Origin: Chlorobaculum parvum NCIB 8327
Lineage (GTDB): Bacteria; Bacteroidota; Chlorobiia; Chlorobiales; Chlorobiaceae
Direction of reading: 5' to 3'
NCBI RefSeq assembly: GCF_000020505.1
Contig: NC_011027.1
Coordinates: 120,001-184,000, forward strand
Length of the DNA stretch: 64,000 nucleotides
Below, piece by piece: positions 8,760 to 16,953 of this stretch; positions within the stretch are counted from its first letter, which is position 1; each line of letters starts with the position of its first letter. A program made the position numbers and the translations under genes. Below the pieces are notes generated by a model. The model saw nothing but the letters and a program-made list of their open reading frames with translations, ran no database searches and had not been told where the DNA came from.

Positions 8760-9517
8760 ATATCTATACCTGGAATATCAATGGTATCCGCGCCCGGCAG
8801 GAGGCGCTCGCTGCGTGGCTCGACAGCCGCAAGCCGGACTTCGTCGTGCTCGAAGAGGTGAAGGCGCGCGAGGAGGAGATTCCCGAAACGATCACAGATT
8901 TTGCCGGTTACAGGAAATTCTGGAACGGCTCGTCGTTCAAAAAAGGGTACAGCGGCGTCGGCCTGCTGGTCCGCGAGGAGAGTCTCGGCGATGTCAGTTG
9001 CGAAGTACCGCCGTTCGATGTGGAGAACCGCACGCTCGTGCTGCACGCTCCGCAATTCACCCTGATCGGCACCTATGTTCCTCGTGGCAACGGCGCGGAG
9101 CACTACGCGGTGAAGCTTCGCTATCTTGCGGATCTGAAGGAATATATCGCCAGCCTCATTGCTGAGGGGCAGGAGGTCATTCTGGCCGGCGACATGAACG
9201 TGGCGCTCACGGAGATCGACGTGCATCGTTCGCAAAACAAGCCCGGCGCAACCGGCCTGCGCCCCGAGGAGCGCTCGGCCATCGAGGCGCATCTCGAACT
9301 CGGCCTGCACGACATTGTCCGCGAGCTGAATCCCGACAAGAAGGACCTGTTCACCTGGTGGCCCAACTGGAAGTTCGCCCGCGAGCGCAACCTCGGCTGG
9401 CGCATCGACTGCATCTACCTCTCCCCCGCGCTTGCCGGCAAGGTTTCCGGCGTTTCGGTCGATCTCGACGAGAAGAGTTCCGACCACGCTCCGGTGTCGG
9501 TGGAGCTTGCGTTCTGA
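8756..9517 (+). CDS. xth: Exodeoxyribonuclease III / AP endonuclease
   Basis: 253 residues. The EEP-fold motifs are present: 'YTWNINGIRAR' (Asn), 'FVVLEEVKAREEEIP' (catalytic Glu region), 'VILAGDMNVA' (Asp/Asn), 'RIDCIYLS' and the terminal 'SSDHAPVSVEL' (Asp-His). The enzyme incises at abasic sites and trims 3' ends in base excision repair. The start codon overlaps the stop of the glycosyltransferase gene (ATGA), so the two are translationally coupled despite unrelated functions. Confidence 0.93.
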   Translation: MNIYTWNINGIRARQEALAAWLDSRKPDFVVLEEVKAREEEIPETITDFAGYRKFWNGSSFKKGYSGVGLLVREESLGDVSCEVPPFDVENRTLVLHAPQFTLIGTYVPRGNGAEHYAVKLRYLADLKEYIASLIAEGQEVILAGDMNVALTEIDVHRSQNKPGATGLRPEERSAIEAHLELGLHDIVRELNPDKKDLFTWWPNWKFARERNLGWRIDCIYLSPALAGKVSGVSVDLDEKSSDHAPVSVELAF

Positions 9518-9638
9518 TCGGTTTTCAGCCCTTCCATCCGGCAGCCATCGCTCGTCAGTTGCGCGTTGGAAAACTGAATTAATATTCTTACTTTGGATGT
9601 CCTAAAACGCAAACGGTGTTCATGCGTGGCATGAAGCC

Positions 9639-9672
9639 GCGAAAGCAGGGATGCGCAATACCTGCTTTCCGC
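9639..9672 (+). promoter_or_regulatory. Candidate S6:S18-binding leader of the rpsF operon
   Basis: GCGAAAGCAGG (9639-9649) pairs with CCTGCTTT-CCGC (9661-9672), leaving one extra C, so that a CCG sits at the base of the stem. The hairpin lies 40 nt upstream of rpsF. A hairpin with a CCG element is the known S6:S18 autoregulatory motif found ahead of rpsF in many bacteria. The match here is by eye from the stem and CCG only. Confidence 0.5.
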
Positions 9673-9711
9673 CATTTGCGCAGTTTGACATCACTCAAGA
9701 ACCATTGCGCT

Positions 9712-10107
9712 ATGAACAAACTCAAGCAGTACGAATGCACCGTCATCATTGACGGCGGCCTTCAGGACGATGCCATTGCCGCAGCCATGGAGCTGGTCAA
9801 AAAGACCATCACCGACCAGGGCAGCGTGATCAACAATGTTCTGGAAGTCGGAAGAAGAAAAATGGCCTACCTCATCGGCAAGTCATCCGTTGGATACTAT
9901 GCGCACATCGAGTTCGACGCAGCTCCGTCTGCAATCGCCGAAATCGAGCGTGTGTTCCGCTACGAAGAAAACATCCTGCGGTTCCTCATCATCCAGCTGA
10001 GCTCCCCGCTGCTCGAAATGCGCAAGCGCGTCGAGAAGTACAGCGTCATGCTTGGCAGCCCGGAAGACCAGGCTGAGCCTGAATCCGAATCGACAGCCAA
10101 AAGCTGA
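9712..10107 (+). CDS. rpsF: 30S ribosomal protein S6
   Basis: 131 residues. '[16 protein letters not shown]' and '[20 protein letters not shown]' followed by '[11 protein letters not shown]' are the S6 ferredoxin-like fold; the C-terminal tail is acidic ('[14 protein letters not shown]'). S6 binds S18 in the platform of the small subunit. It is the first gene of rpsF-ssb-rpsR-rplI, the common bacterial order. The ATG at 9712 is used because it gives the conserved N-terminus. Confidence 0.96.
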
Positions 10108-10179
10108 CCGCAGATCGATGACGGTTTTTGAATGAATGATGATTACGATACCATTTGAGAACAAAAAGGAGAAGATGCT

Positions 10180-10653
10180 ATGGCGGAACTGAAAATGCCT
10201 GAAATCAACAGCGTCATTATTGCCGGCAACCTTACCAAAGACCCGGTCTTCAGACAGACCAATTCAGGTGGAACGCCAGTTGTGAATTTTTCCATTGCGT
10301 GCAATCGCCGTTTCAGGGACAGCAACCATCAGTGGCAGGAAGATGTCTGCTACGTCGGTGTCGTCGCCTGGAACAAGCTCGCTGAAAGCTGCCGTGACAA
10401 CCTGAGAAAAAGCTCGGCTGTCCTGGTTGACGGAGAGTTGCAGAGCCGCACCTGGAAAGCCCAGGATGGTACATCGAGAACCGTGGTCGAAATCAAGGCA
10501 CGGAGGATCCAGTTCCTCAACAAAAGGAAGAAGAGCGACGAGGGAGACTACGACGACGAAGGCTTCATCGAAGATGATGCGCATGAAACGCATCACAGGC
10601 ATGTGGACGACGAAGGACACATGTATGAGTACAAATACCTCACTTCCGACTGA
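10180..10653 (+). CDS. ssb: Single-stranded DNA-binding protein
   Basis: 157 residues with a strong ribosome site (AAAAAGGAGAAG) before ATG 10180. The OB fold begins 'MPEINSVIIAGNLTKDP' and continues through 'VVNFSIACNRRFRD' and 'VDGELQSRTWKAQDGTSRTV'. The C-terminal half is acidic and His-rich ('DDEGFIEDDAHETHHRH'), but the very end is 'YKYLTSD' and lacks the usual DDDIPF tip that recruits partner proteins. It may therefore not be the main replicative SSB, or may use a variant tail. It lies inside the ribosomal operon as in many phyla. Confidence 0.93.
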   Translation: MAELKMPEINSVIIAGNLTKDPVFRQTNSGGTPVVNFSIACNRRFRDSNHQWQEDVCYVGVVAWNKLAESCRDNLRKSSAVLVDGELQSRTWKAQDGTSRTVVEIKARRIQFLNKRKKSDEGDYDDEGFIEDDAHETHHRHVDDEGHMYEYKYLTSD

Positions 10654-10727
10654 GACAAGTCGCGCTTCGATGCCGTAAGGCTGCAACGAAGCACGTGATC
10701 ATGCAAGTTAAATTCTGAACAAGATCA

Positions 10728-10991
10728 ATGAGACAGAAACCACATAAGGCAAAGGGCAACAAATCGCTTGGCAATGCCCTGGCATCAAAAAAGAAAGTGT
10801 CGAAAAATCAGGTTGTGTTTTTTGACTATCGTGACGAAAGAAAGCTGAAGCGCTTTATCAACGACCAGGGAAAAATCATTCCCCGCCGTATTACCGGTCT
10901 GTCGGCAAAAGAGCAGAGCCTGTTGACCCATTCGATCAAATGGGCAAGGTTCCTGGCCATCATCCCCTACGTGGCAGACGAGTACAAATAA
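10728..10991 (+). CDS. rpsR: 30S ribosomal protein S18
   Basis: 87 residues. 'FFDYRDERKLKRFINDQGKI' followed by 'IPRRITGLSAKEQ', then 'IKWARFLAIIPYV', is the conserved S18 core. The N-terminus is basic. S18 pairs with S6 on 16S rRNA; both are in this operon. The cysteines some S18 proteins use for zinc are absent. Confidence 0.96.
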   Translation: MRQKPHKAKGNKSLGNALASKKKVSKNQVVFFDYRDERKLKRFINDQGKIIPRRITGLSAKEQSLLTHSIKWARFLAIIPYVADEYK

Positions 10992-11038
10992 GTGGTTGTC
11001 CACAAAAGTTTTAATTATTCAGAACGAGGAAACTGACC

Positions 11039-11527
11039 GTGAAAATAATTTTAAGAAAAGATGTGGCAACCCTTGGCGATGCCGGTGAAGTGGTCACCGT
11101 CAAGAACGGGTATGCCAATAACTACCTGATTCCCCAGGGCTTTGCCATCAGAGCTACCGAAGGCACCCTCAAAGCGCTTGAAACCGAAAAGAAGCAGCAG
11201 GCGCACAAAATCGAACAGCGTCGCAAAGAGGCTCGCGAACTGTCAGCCAAAATTGAGCAGATGACGCTCAACATTTCCACCAAGGCTGGTGAGTCGGGCA
11301 AGCTGTTCGGTACGGTAACTTCTGGCGACATTGCCGATGCGCTCAAGGCGCAGGGCGTCGAGATCGACCGCCGTAAAATCCAGCTCGAAGCTCCGATCAA
11401 GGCGCTCGGTAAATACGAGGCTGTAGCGAAAATCTATATGGACATTGCTGCAAAGCTGAACATCGTGGTTGGCGCCGAGGGTGCCGAAGCAGTGGAAACT
11501 GCCGAAGCTCCTGAAGCTGGAGAGTAA
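11039..11527 (+). CDS. rplI: 50S ribosomal protein L9
   Basis: 162 residues from a GTG start. '[19 protein letters not shown]' and '[16 protein letters not shown]' form the N-terminal rRNA-binding domain. A long lysine/glutamate-rich connecting helix follows (about 40-75), then the C-terminal domain. The end is acidic and Ala/Glu-rich ('[16 protein letters not shown]'). It is the last gene of the operon, followed by a strong terminator at 11581-11616. Confidence 0.96.
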   Translation: MKIILRKDVATLGDAGEVVTVKNGYANNYLIPQGFAIRATEGTLKALETEKKQQAHKIEQRRKEARELSAKIEQMTLNISTKAGESGKLFGTVTSGDIADALKAQGVEIDRRKIQLEAPIKALGKYEAVAKIYMDIAAKLNIVVGAEGAEAVETAEAPEAGE

Positions 11528-11580
11528 TCGGATCCTTTCAGTTTTTTTCGGTAAAACATTTCCGAAAAATCTGGAAACAA

Positions 11581-11616
11581 AAAGCCTCATGGCCCGCCGG
11601 TCATGAGGCTTTTTTC
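11581..11616 (+). terminator. Intrinsic terminator of the rpsF operon
   Basis: GCCTCATG (11584-11591) pairs with CATGAGGC (11602-11609) and is followed by six T residues; an A run on the other side would let it work in both directions. The same stem recurs at 12158-12184. Confidence 0.85.
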
Positions 11617-11729
11617 TGTTCGGTTGTTGTAAAATCATCGGGGCTGGTGTACCATTTAATTAGACGGCCTCTCTTCCGCTCAAGCCGTGCATTGCGTAGT
11701 ATTTACCCATCCAAACAAGGGAGAGCATT

Positions 11730-12131
11730 ATGAAACAAACTCTTCTTCAGGAAAAATATCCCATCTACATTCTGGAGCTTGACAAAGAAGAGACGAGTTG
11801 TCGCGGCGTCGATGACATCATAGCCTACTTCCGTCAGAAAATCGAAGAGCATCCGGTAGCGGTGCTCATTGGTGAATTTGATCATTATGCCCACACCTCA
11901 TCGCTGGAAGATGGGAAAATAGGCGAAGGGATCAGCGGCGGAAAAAATATTGTGTTCTGTTTTGGAAAAGAGCTGATGAGTCCCAAAATGCTCGCCGTTC
12001 GCCCCCGCTCGATCGGAGTGGCTGAAATGGATGGCCATTTCGTGATAAGCTTCCTGGAAGCTCCCAATCCGGTGGCCAACGCATCGATGGAGGAGTGGAC
12101 GTTGGCATTGAGAAACCCGGTCCCCGCCTGA
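11730..12131 (+). CDS. Conserved-looking hypothetical protein, 133 aa
   Basis: A good ribosome site (AAGGGAGAG) stands ahead of ATG 11730. The product is a compact alpha/beta protein with no signal peptide or membrane segment. Visible features are 'YPIYILELDKEETSCRGVDD' at the N-terminus, a hydrophobic core 'AVLIGEFDHYAH', and 'GKNIVFCFGKELMSPKMLAV' in the middle. I do not recognise the family. It is a single-gene unit between two terminators with the same stem sequence, so it is probably transcribed alone. Confidence 0.7.
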   Translation: MKQTLLQEKYPIYILELDKEETSCRGVDDIIAYFRQKIEEHPVAVLIGEFDHYAHTSSLEDGKIGEGISGGKNIVFCFGKELMSPKMLAVRPRSIGVAEMDGHFVISFLEAPNPVANASMEEWTLALRNPVPA

Positions 12132-12151
12132 TTCCGGAACCAGTAAGCAAT

Positions 12152-12189
12152 AAAAAAGCCTCATGAGCACGGTGTTCATGAGGCTTTTT
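12152..12189. terminator. Bidirectional terminator between the 133-aa gene and pheS
   Basis: GCCTCATGA (12158-12166) pairs with TCATGAGGC (12176-12184), with an A run before and a T run after. It can serve both the plus-strand gene and the minus-strand pheS operon that converge here. Confidence 0.85.
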
Positions 12190-12272
12190 CACTTTAGTCC
12201 CGCGGGCAATTCCGCGCTTGGCTGTTCAGGTATCGAAAAGACACCTTCGCAACAATCCAGTCCGGGAAGTTG

Positions 12273-13298
12273 TCAGGCTGTAAACTGGCTGAGCATCCGG
12301 ACATCGTTTTCAAACAGGAGCCGGATGTCGTCGATCTTGTAGCGCAAGAGCGCTGTGCGATCAACACCCATGCCGAAAGCGTAGCCGGTCCACTCTTCGG
12401 GATCGATGCCGCAGTTCTTCATCACGTTCGGGTGCACCATGCCGCAGCCCATGATTTCAAGCCAGCCCGACTTCTTGCAGACACGGCATCCTTTGCCGCC
12501 ACACAGGTAGCAGGTGACGTCCACCTCGGCCGATGGCTCGGTGAAGGGGAAAAAGCTTGGACGGAACCGGAGCTTCACGTCGCTGCCGAACATCTGGCGG
12601 GCGAACGAGTAGATGGTGGCTTTCAGGTCGGCGAACGACACGTTCTTATCGATGTACAGACCTTCGAGCTGGTGGAAGACGCAGTAGCTTCTGGCGCTGA
12701 TGGCTTCGTTGCGATAAACCTTGCCGGGGCAGATCACCCTGATCGGCGGTTTCTCGTCGAGCATCACCCGAACCTGTACCGGCGAGGTGTGCGTACGGAG
12801 CAGAACGTCACCATCGGGCTGGCCGCGGGTGATGAAAAAAGTGTCCTGCATGTCGCGCGCCGGATGGTTCGGCGGAAAGTTCAGTCGGTCGAAGTTGTAC
12901 TCGTCGAGTTCAAGCTCCGGCCCAGTAGCAATGCTGAACCCCATCGCGGTGAAGATTCGCTTCATGTCGCCCAGCACCTTCTGCGCCGGATGTTCAGAGC
13001 CGCAGAACGAGCGGCGTCCCGGCAGGGAGAGGTCGATTGACGGCGCGTCAGCGTCAGCTTTCTGCGCAAAGCAGCTTTCAGCTTCTTCTATCTTCTTCTC
13101 AGCAGCCTGCTTGAGCGCGTTGAGCAACTGCCCTATGCGAGGTCTGTCAGCGGAATCGACGGTTTTGAGCTGGCCGAACAGGCCGGCGATTTTCCCCTTG
13201 CGCACGGTGAACTCAAGCTTGAAGGCTTCGAGTTCACCGGCGTTCCGGATCTGGTATTCGTCGATCTCCTGCTGCAGTTGTTGAATTTGTGACTCCAT
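12273..13298 (-). CDS. pheS: Phenylalanyl-tRNA synthetase alpha subunit
   Basis: 341 residues. An N-terminal coiled coil (about 1-85) is followed by the class II catalytic core: '[20 protein letters not shown]', '[16 protein letters not shown]' (motif 1/2 area), '[10 protein letters not shown]', '[17 protein letters not shown]' and '[16 protein letters not shown]' (motif 3). It charges tRNA-Phe together with PheT, which is not adjacent on the downstream side: a terminator follows instead. It is the last gene of the thrS-infC-rpmI-rplT-pheS block. Confidence 0.96.
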   Translation of the reverse strand: MESQIQQLQQEIDEYQIRNAGELEAFKLEFTVRKGKIAGLFGQLKTVDSADRPRIGQLLNALKQAAEKKIEEAESCFAQKADADAPSIDLSLPGRRSFCGSEHPAQKVLGDMKRIFTAMGFSIATGPELELDEYNFDRLNFPPNHPARDMQDTFFITRGQPDGDVLLRTHTSPVQVRVMLDEKPPIRVICPGKVYRNEAISARSYCVFHQLEGLYIDKNVSFADLKATIYSFARQMFGSDVKLRFRPSFFPFTEPSAEVDVTCYLCGGKGCRVCKKSGWLEIMGCGMVHPNVMKNCGIDPEEWTGYAFGMGVDRTALLRYKIDDIRLLFENDVRMLSQFTA

Positions 13299-13325
13299 AG
13301 GGTGCGTTACATCATTACCAAATAA

Positions 13326-13673
13326 TTAATCGAGAGCCGATTTGACGATCATCGCAAATGCTTCCGGATCCTTTACGGCGATTTCGGCCAGCGCTTTGCG
13401 GTCGATCTCGATGTTCTTTTTGTGGATGGCATCCATCAGGCGCGAGTACGACACGCCATTCTGGCGGGCAGCAGCGTTGATGCGCATGATCCAGAGCGAA
13501 CGGAACGTTCTTTTCTTGACGCGGCGGTCGCGGTAGGCGTACTGCTCGGCTTTGTCAACGGCGTGCTTGACGACGGTCAGCACGTTGCCGCGTGAACCCC
13601 AGTATCCTTTGGCTTTATTGAGAATCCTCTTCCTTCTGGCTTTCGAGGCGACGGAATTGGTTGATTTAGGCAT
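13326..13673 (-). CDS. rplT: 50S ribosomal protein L20
   Basis: 115 residues. '[20 protein letters not shown]' is the basic N-terminal tail, then '[20 protein letters not shown]' and '[20 protein letters not shown]' mark the conserved globular part. L20 is needed early in 50S assembly and in some bacteria represses infC-rpmI-rplT; I saw no obvious L20 target structure here. Confidence 0.97.
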   Translation of the reverse strand: MPKSTNSVASKARRKRILNKAKGYWGSRGNVLTVVKHAVDKAEQYAYRDRRVKKRTFRSLWIMRINAAARQNGVSYSRLMDAIHKKNIEIDRKALAEIAVKDPEAFAMIVKSALD

Positions 13674-13705
13674 CGTGGTATCGAATTAATGTTTATAGAC
13701 TTGTC

Positions 13706-13900
13706 TCAGGCGAGGATCATTCTCTTGATCTGCTTCTCTTTTGTCGAATCGACCAGCGTTGACTGGTGGAGACGGCGGGTACGTTTGCGGTTCTTGTGCT
13801 CCAGGTTATGAGAGCCATTCATACGCTCGCGTTTGACTTTTCCGGAACCGGTGGCCTTGAATCGCTTGCAGGCACCGCGGTGTGATTTCATTTTAGGCAT
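13706..13900 (-). CDS. rpmI: 50S ribosomal protein L35
   Basis: 64 residues, very basic: 'MPKMKSHRGACKRFKATGSG' followed by 'KVKRERMNGSHNLEHKNRKR' is the standard L35 sequence. It lies 32 bp upstream of rplT and 47 bp downstream of infC. Confidence 0.96.
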   Translation of the reverse strand: MPKMKSHRGACKRFKATGSGKVKRERMNGSHNLEHKNRKRTRRLHQSTLVDSTKEKQIKRMILA

Positions 13901-13947
13901 GATCGTCAGTTTAAATGATAAAAGTCGTGCTTATCAGTATTGTTCGT

Positions 13948-14586
13948 TTATTCGTCGTCTTCCGGCTCTCCGGAATTATCCGGCGGTAGCGGTGGCAATG
14001 ACGCAATCTTTTCAGCCATAGCCCTCTGCTTTTCGAACTGCTCGATTTTTTTCTTGTCGGGTTCGAAATAGACGAAGAGCTTTTTGCCCTCGAACTTGGG
14101 CTCGCCATCCCGGTTGGCGACCGTGCTGAGCCGTTCGGTCAGACGATTGGCAAGTTCGAAACCTTTGTCCTTGTAGATGATCGAACGGCCGAGGAACACG
14201 ATGGTTGCCCTGACGCGGTTGCCCTTGCGGAGAAACTCTTCGAGGTGCGCGGTCTTGAAATCGAAATCGTGCTTGTCGGTATTGGGATGGAACCTCAGCT
14301 CTTTGAGCGACGTGGTCTTCTGCTTTTTCTTGAGGTCCTTGTCCTTCTTGTCCATCTTGTAGATCAGCTTTCCGTAGTTCTCAAGCTTGCAAACGGGCGG
14401 CTGAGCATTCGGCTGCACTTCAATGAGGTCGAGGTTGCGATCCTGGGCCAGGCGGCGTGCGTCCTGCGTTTTCATGATCTGCATGCCTCCTTCGGGCAGG
14501 ACGACGCGCACTTCAGGCACGCGAATCTGCTCGTTGACCCTGTAGGAAGGTTTCGATTTCTGGGGTGCTGTTCTCTTTTTTCTCAT
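13948..14586 (-). CDS. infC: Translation initiation factor IF-3
   Basis: 212 residues. The N-domain shows '[20 protein letters not shown]', the lysine-rich linker '[14 protein letters not shown]' follows, and the C-domain has '[20 protein letters not shown]' and '[14 protein letters not shown]'. IF-3 discriminates start codons and keeps ribosomal subunits apart. The C-terminus has an extra acidic tail ('[12 protein letters not shown]') beyond the core. An ATG is assigned here; IF-3 genes in many bacteria use unusual starts for autoregulation, and none is needed in this sequence. Confidence 0.96.
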
Positions 14587-14619
14587 TCGATCATGGTTGG
14601 TTGTTAAAACCGGGATGAT

Positions 14620-16593
14620 TTAGCTTCGCTGGTCAATTTCTTCACGGAGCCTGGCGATCAGCTCGTCAACGCCGAAGCTGCCTTCGTCGCCTTTACGGTG
14701 ACGGCGCAGCGATACCTCGCCCTTCTCCTGCTCGTTCCTGCCGATGATGAGCATGGCGGGAATTTTCGAGACTTCCGCCTCGCGGATTTTCTTGCCGATC
14801 TTCTCGCTGCGCAGGTCGAGTTCAGCGCGGATGCCTGCTGCGTGCAGCTTGGCGTACACCTCGCGAGCGTAGTCGTGCACGTCCTCGGCAATCGGGAGGA
14901 CGGCGACCTGCACCGGCGCGAGCCAGAGCGGGAAGTTGCCTGCCGTGTGCTCGATCAGGACGCCGATGAAGCGCTCCATCGAGCCGAACGGCGCGCGGTG
15001 AATCACCACCGGGCGATGCTTCTGGCCGTCGCTGCCGATGTAGCTCAAATCGAAGCGCTCCGGCATGACGTAATCGACCTGCACGGTGCCGAGCTGCCAC
15101 TTGCGGCCAATCGCATCGCGCACGATGAAGTCGATTTTCGGCCCGTAGAAACTCGCCTCGCCGATGCCGATGAAGTACTTGATGCCCATGCGGTCGGCGG
15201 CTTCCTTCACATCCTTCTCGGCCTGCTCCCACACCTCGGCGGTGCCGCCGTACTTGGACTGGTTCTCCGGATCGTGCAGCGACAGGCGCGTTTCGACGTC
15301 GTCGAAGCCGAGCGTATTGAAGACGAAGCGGGTCAGATCGATGGCGTTGCAGATTTCGTCAACGAGCTGGTCGGGACGGCAGTAGATGTGCGAGTCGTCC
15401 TGCGTGAAGCCGCGCGCGCGCACCAGGCCGTTCAGCTCGCCGGACTGCTCGTGGCGATAGACGGTGCCGAACTCGGTCAGCCGGATCGGCAGGTCGCGGT
15501 AGCTGCGCAGCGTCTGGCTGTAGATCAGGTGGTGGTGCGGGCAGTTCATCGGCTTGAGCAGGTACTGCTCTTCGCGGCCCGTCTCGTCCTTGTAGGTGAG
15601 CGGCGGGAACTGCGAATCGCTGTAGTACGGGTAGTGGCCCGAACGCTTGTACAGCTCGATGTTGCCGATGTGCGGCGTGTAAACCGGCACGTAGCCGCGC
15701 TTGCGCTGCTCGGCTTTCAGGAAGGTTTCGAGTTCGTTGCGGATGATCGCGCCGTTCGGCAGCCAGATCGGCAGGCCGCTACCGACCTCCGGGGTCAGCA
15801 TGAACAGCCCCAGCTCCGCGCCGAGCTTGCGGTGGTCACGCTTGCGGGCCTCCTCCATGCGGGCGACGTGCTCCTTGAGCAGCTTGTCACTCGGGAAGGT
15901 GATGCCGTAGATGCGCTGCATCGTTTCGCGCGACGAGTCGCCACGCCAGTACGATGACGAAATATTGGTGAGCAGCACCGCCTTGACCTTGCCGGTTGAG
16001 GGCAGGTGCGGGCCGCTGCACAGGTCGGCGAATCCGTCCTGATAATAGACCGAAACCGTCGGAACCTCCTTCAGCGTATCTTCGAGAATCTCGACCTTGT
16101 ACGGATCCTTGCGCTCGTTGGCGAAGTATTCGATGGCCTGTTCGCGCGGCATCTCCTCGCGGGTGATGCTGAGGTTGCGCTGGCTGATCTCCAGCATCTT
16201 CGCCTCGATGGCGCGGAGATCGTCTTCGTTAAAGCGGTGCTCGCAGGCGATGTCGTAGTAGAAGCCCTGCTCGATGGCCGGGCCAGCGCCGAACTTCGCG
16301 CCGGGGAACAGCTCCTCGATGGCGTGGGCCATCAGGTGGCTCGAACTGTGCCAGAAAATCTCCTTGCCCTCCGGAGAGTCGAAGGTGACAATCGAGACCG
16401 CCGCGTCGCGAGTGACGGGCGTGTCGAGGTCGCAGGGCCTGCCGTCGATGGTGAAACCGAGGGCCGCCTTGGCGAGCTTGTTGCCGATGGATGAGGCGAT
16501 TTCCAGCCCGGTCACGCCGAACGGAAAGGTTCGTTCAGAACCGTCGGGCAGGGTGATGGTCACCTGCTGGCGGCTCTCGCTGCTATCAGACAT
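14620..16593 (-). CDS. thrS: Threonyl-tRNA synthetase
   Basis: About 657 residues from the ATG giving 'MSDSSESRQQVTITLPDGSE'; an ATG four codons earlier (16605) is also possible. A TGS domain is followed by the editing domain with its zinc-type histidines ('SSHLMAHAIEELFPGAKF'). The class II core then contains 'LKPMNCPHHHLIYSQTLRSY', 'RLTEFGTVYRHEQSGELNGL' and 'RGFTQDDSHIYCRPDQL', with the catalytic-site zinc ligands. The anticodon-binding domain is C-terminal ('QVAVLPIAEDVHDYAREVYA'). It leads the infC-rpmI-rplT-pheS unit on the minus strand. Confidence 0.96.
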   Translation of the reverse strand: MSDSSESRQQVTITLPDGSERTFPFGVTGLEIASSIGNKLAKAALGFTIDGRPCDLDTPVTRDAAVSIVTFDSPEGKEIFWHSSSHLMAHAIEELFPGAKFGAGPAIEQGFYYDIACEHRFNEDDLRAIEAKMLEISQRNLSITREEMPREQAIEYFANERKDPYKVEILEDTLKEVPTVSVYYQDGFADLCSGPHLPSTGKVKAVLLTNISSSYWRGDSSRETMQRIYGITFPSDKLLKEHVARMEEARKRDHRKLGAELGLFMLTPEVGSGLPIWLPNGAIIRNELETFLKAEQRKRGYVPVYTPHIGNIELYKRSGHYPYYSDSQFPPLTYKDETGREEQYLLKPMNCPHHHLIYSQTLRSYRDLPIRLTEFGTVYRHEQSGELNGLVRARGFTQDDSHIYCRPDQLVDEICNAIDLTRFVFNTLGFDDVETRLSLHDPENQSKYGGTAEVWEQAEKDVKEAADRMGIKYFIGIGEASFYGPKIDFIVRDAIGRKWQLGTVQVDYVMPERFDLSYIGSDGQKHRPVVIHRAPFGSMERFIGVLIEHTAGNFPLWLAPVQVAVLPIAEDVHDYAREVYAKLHAAGIRAELDLRSEKIGKKIREAEVSKIPAMLIIGRNEQEKGEVSLRRHRKGDEGSFGVDELIARLREEIDQRS

Positions 16594-16605
16594 TGAGTTG
16601 TCCAT

Positions 16606-16953
16606 AAATCGTGTTATCAGGGTGAGCGATCGAGCGTCACCCTCTCCCGTCAAGGAGGAAAATCTAAACAGCCGCTTTTAGTCAGTATTCGCCGGACGGG
16701 AGGGCTGTTATTGACGCCGAGCTGAAAATCAGCGGCGTGTCTGTTCCCCGTACCGATAAGAAGTTGGGCATAATGCGAAAAATTATTGAAATCTCCAAAA
16801 GAGATTTGGCTGGACGGGATTTTGCTGTAGGGGCAACCCTTGCGGTTACCCTGATGGAAATGCGATGGGCGAAAGTCGACAGGGTGGACAAGAGGGCGAG
16901 CGCGAGGCCCGCCCCTACGGGAGAAATTGTGGATTAGCAGAGTTGTTGAAAGC
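16606..16953. other. Intergenic region between thrS and bchZ
   Basis: About 350 bp with no credible gene. It contains the palindromic repeat at 16827-16918 and a smaller hairpin near 16715-16738 (GCCGAGCTGAAAATCAGCGGC). The latter could be a terminator-like stem for bchZ, although no T tract follows. The thrS promoter presumably lies here too, but I could not point to a convincing -35/-10 pair. Confidence 0.5.
16827..16918. repeat. Palindromic intergenic repeat, 92 bp
   Basis: GTAGGGGC at 16827-16834 is the exact inverted complement of GCCCCTAC at 16911-16918; the interior carries 'GGGCGAGCGCGAGGCCCGCC', a GC-rich segment typical of dispersed bacterial repeats. No coding function is visible. 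It is probably one copy of a genome-wide short repeat. Confidence 0.6.

Noticed and set aside
8282-9487. A 401-codon minus-strand frame opposite the GT9 and exonuclease genes.
   Set aside because: Both plus-strand genes carry complete family motifs, so the antisense frame is a by-product of codon bias.
11581-12189. The 133-aa gene at 11730-12131 is flanked by terminators with the same GCCTCATG/CATGAGGC stem, resembling the 3'-end duplication pattern.
   Set aside because: Only the eight or nine stem bases agree; loops and flanks differ and no coding 3' end is repeated. Other terminators in the window also begin with GCCTC, so chance or convergent terminator sequence explains it.
14698-15957. 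A 419-codon plus-strand open frame opposite thrS.
   Set aside because: It is an antisense shadow in GC-rich coding DNA; thrS is unambiguous on the minus strand and the antisense product has no recognisable domain.
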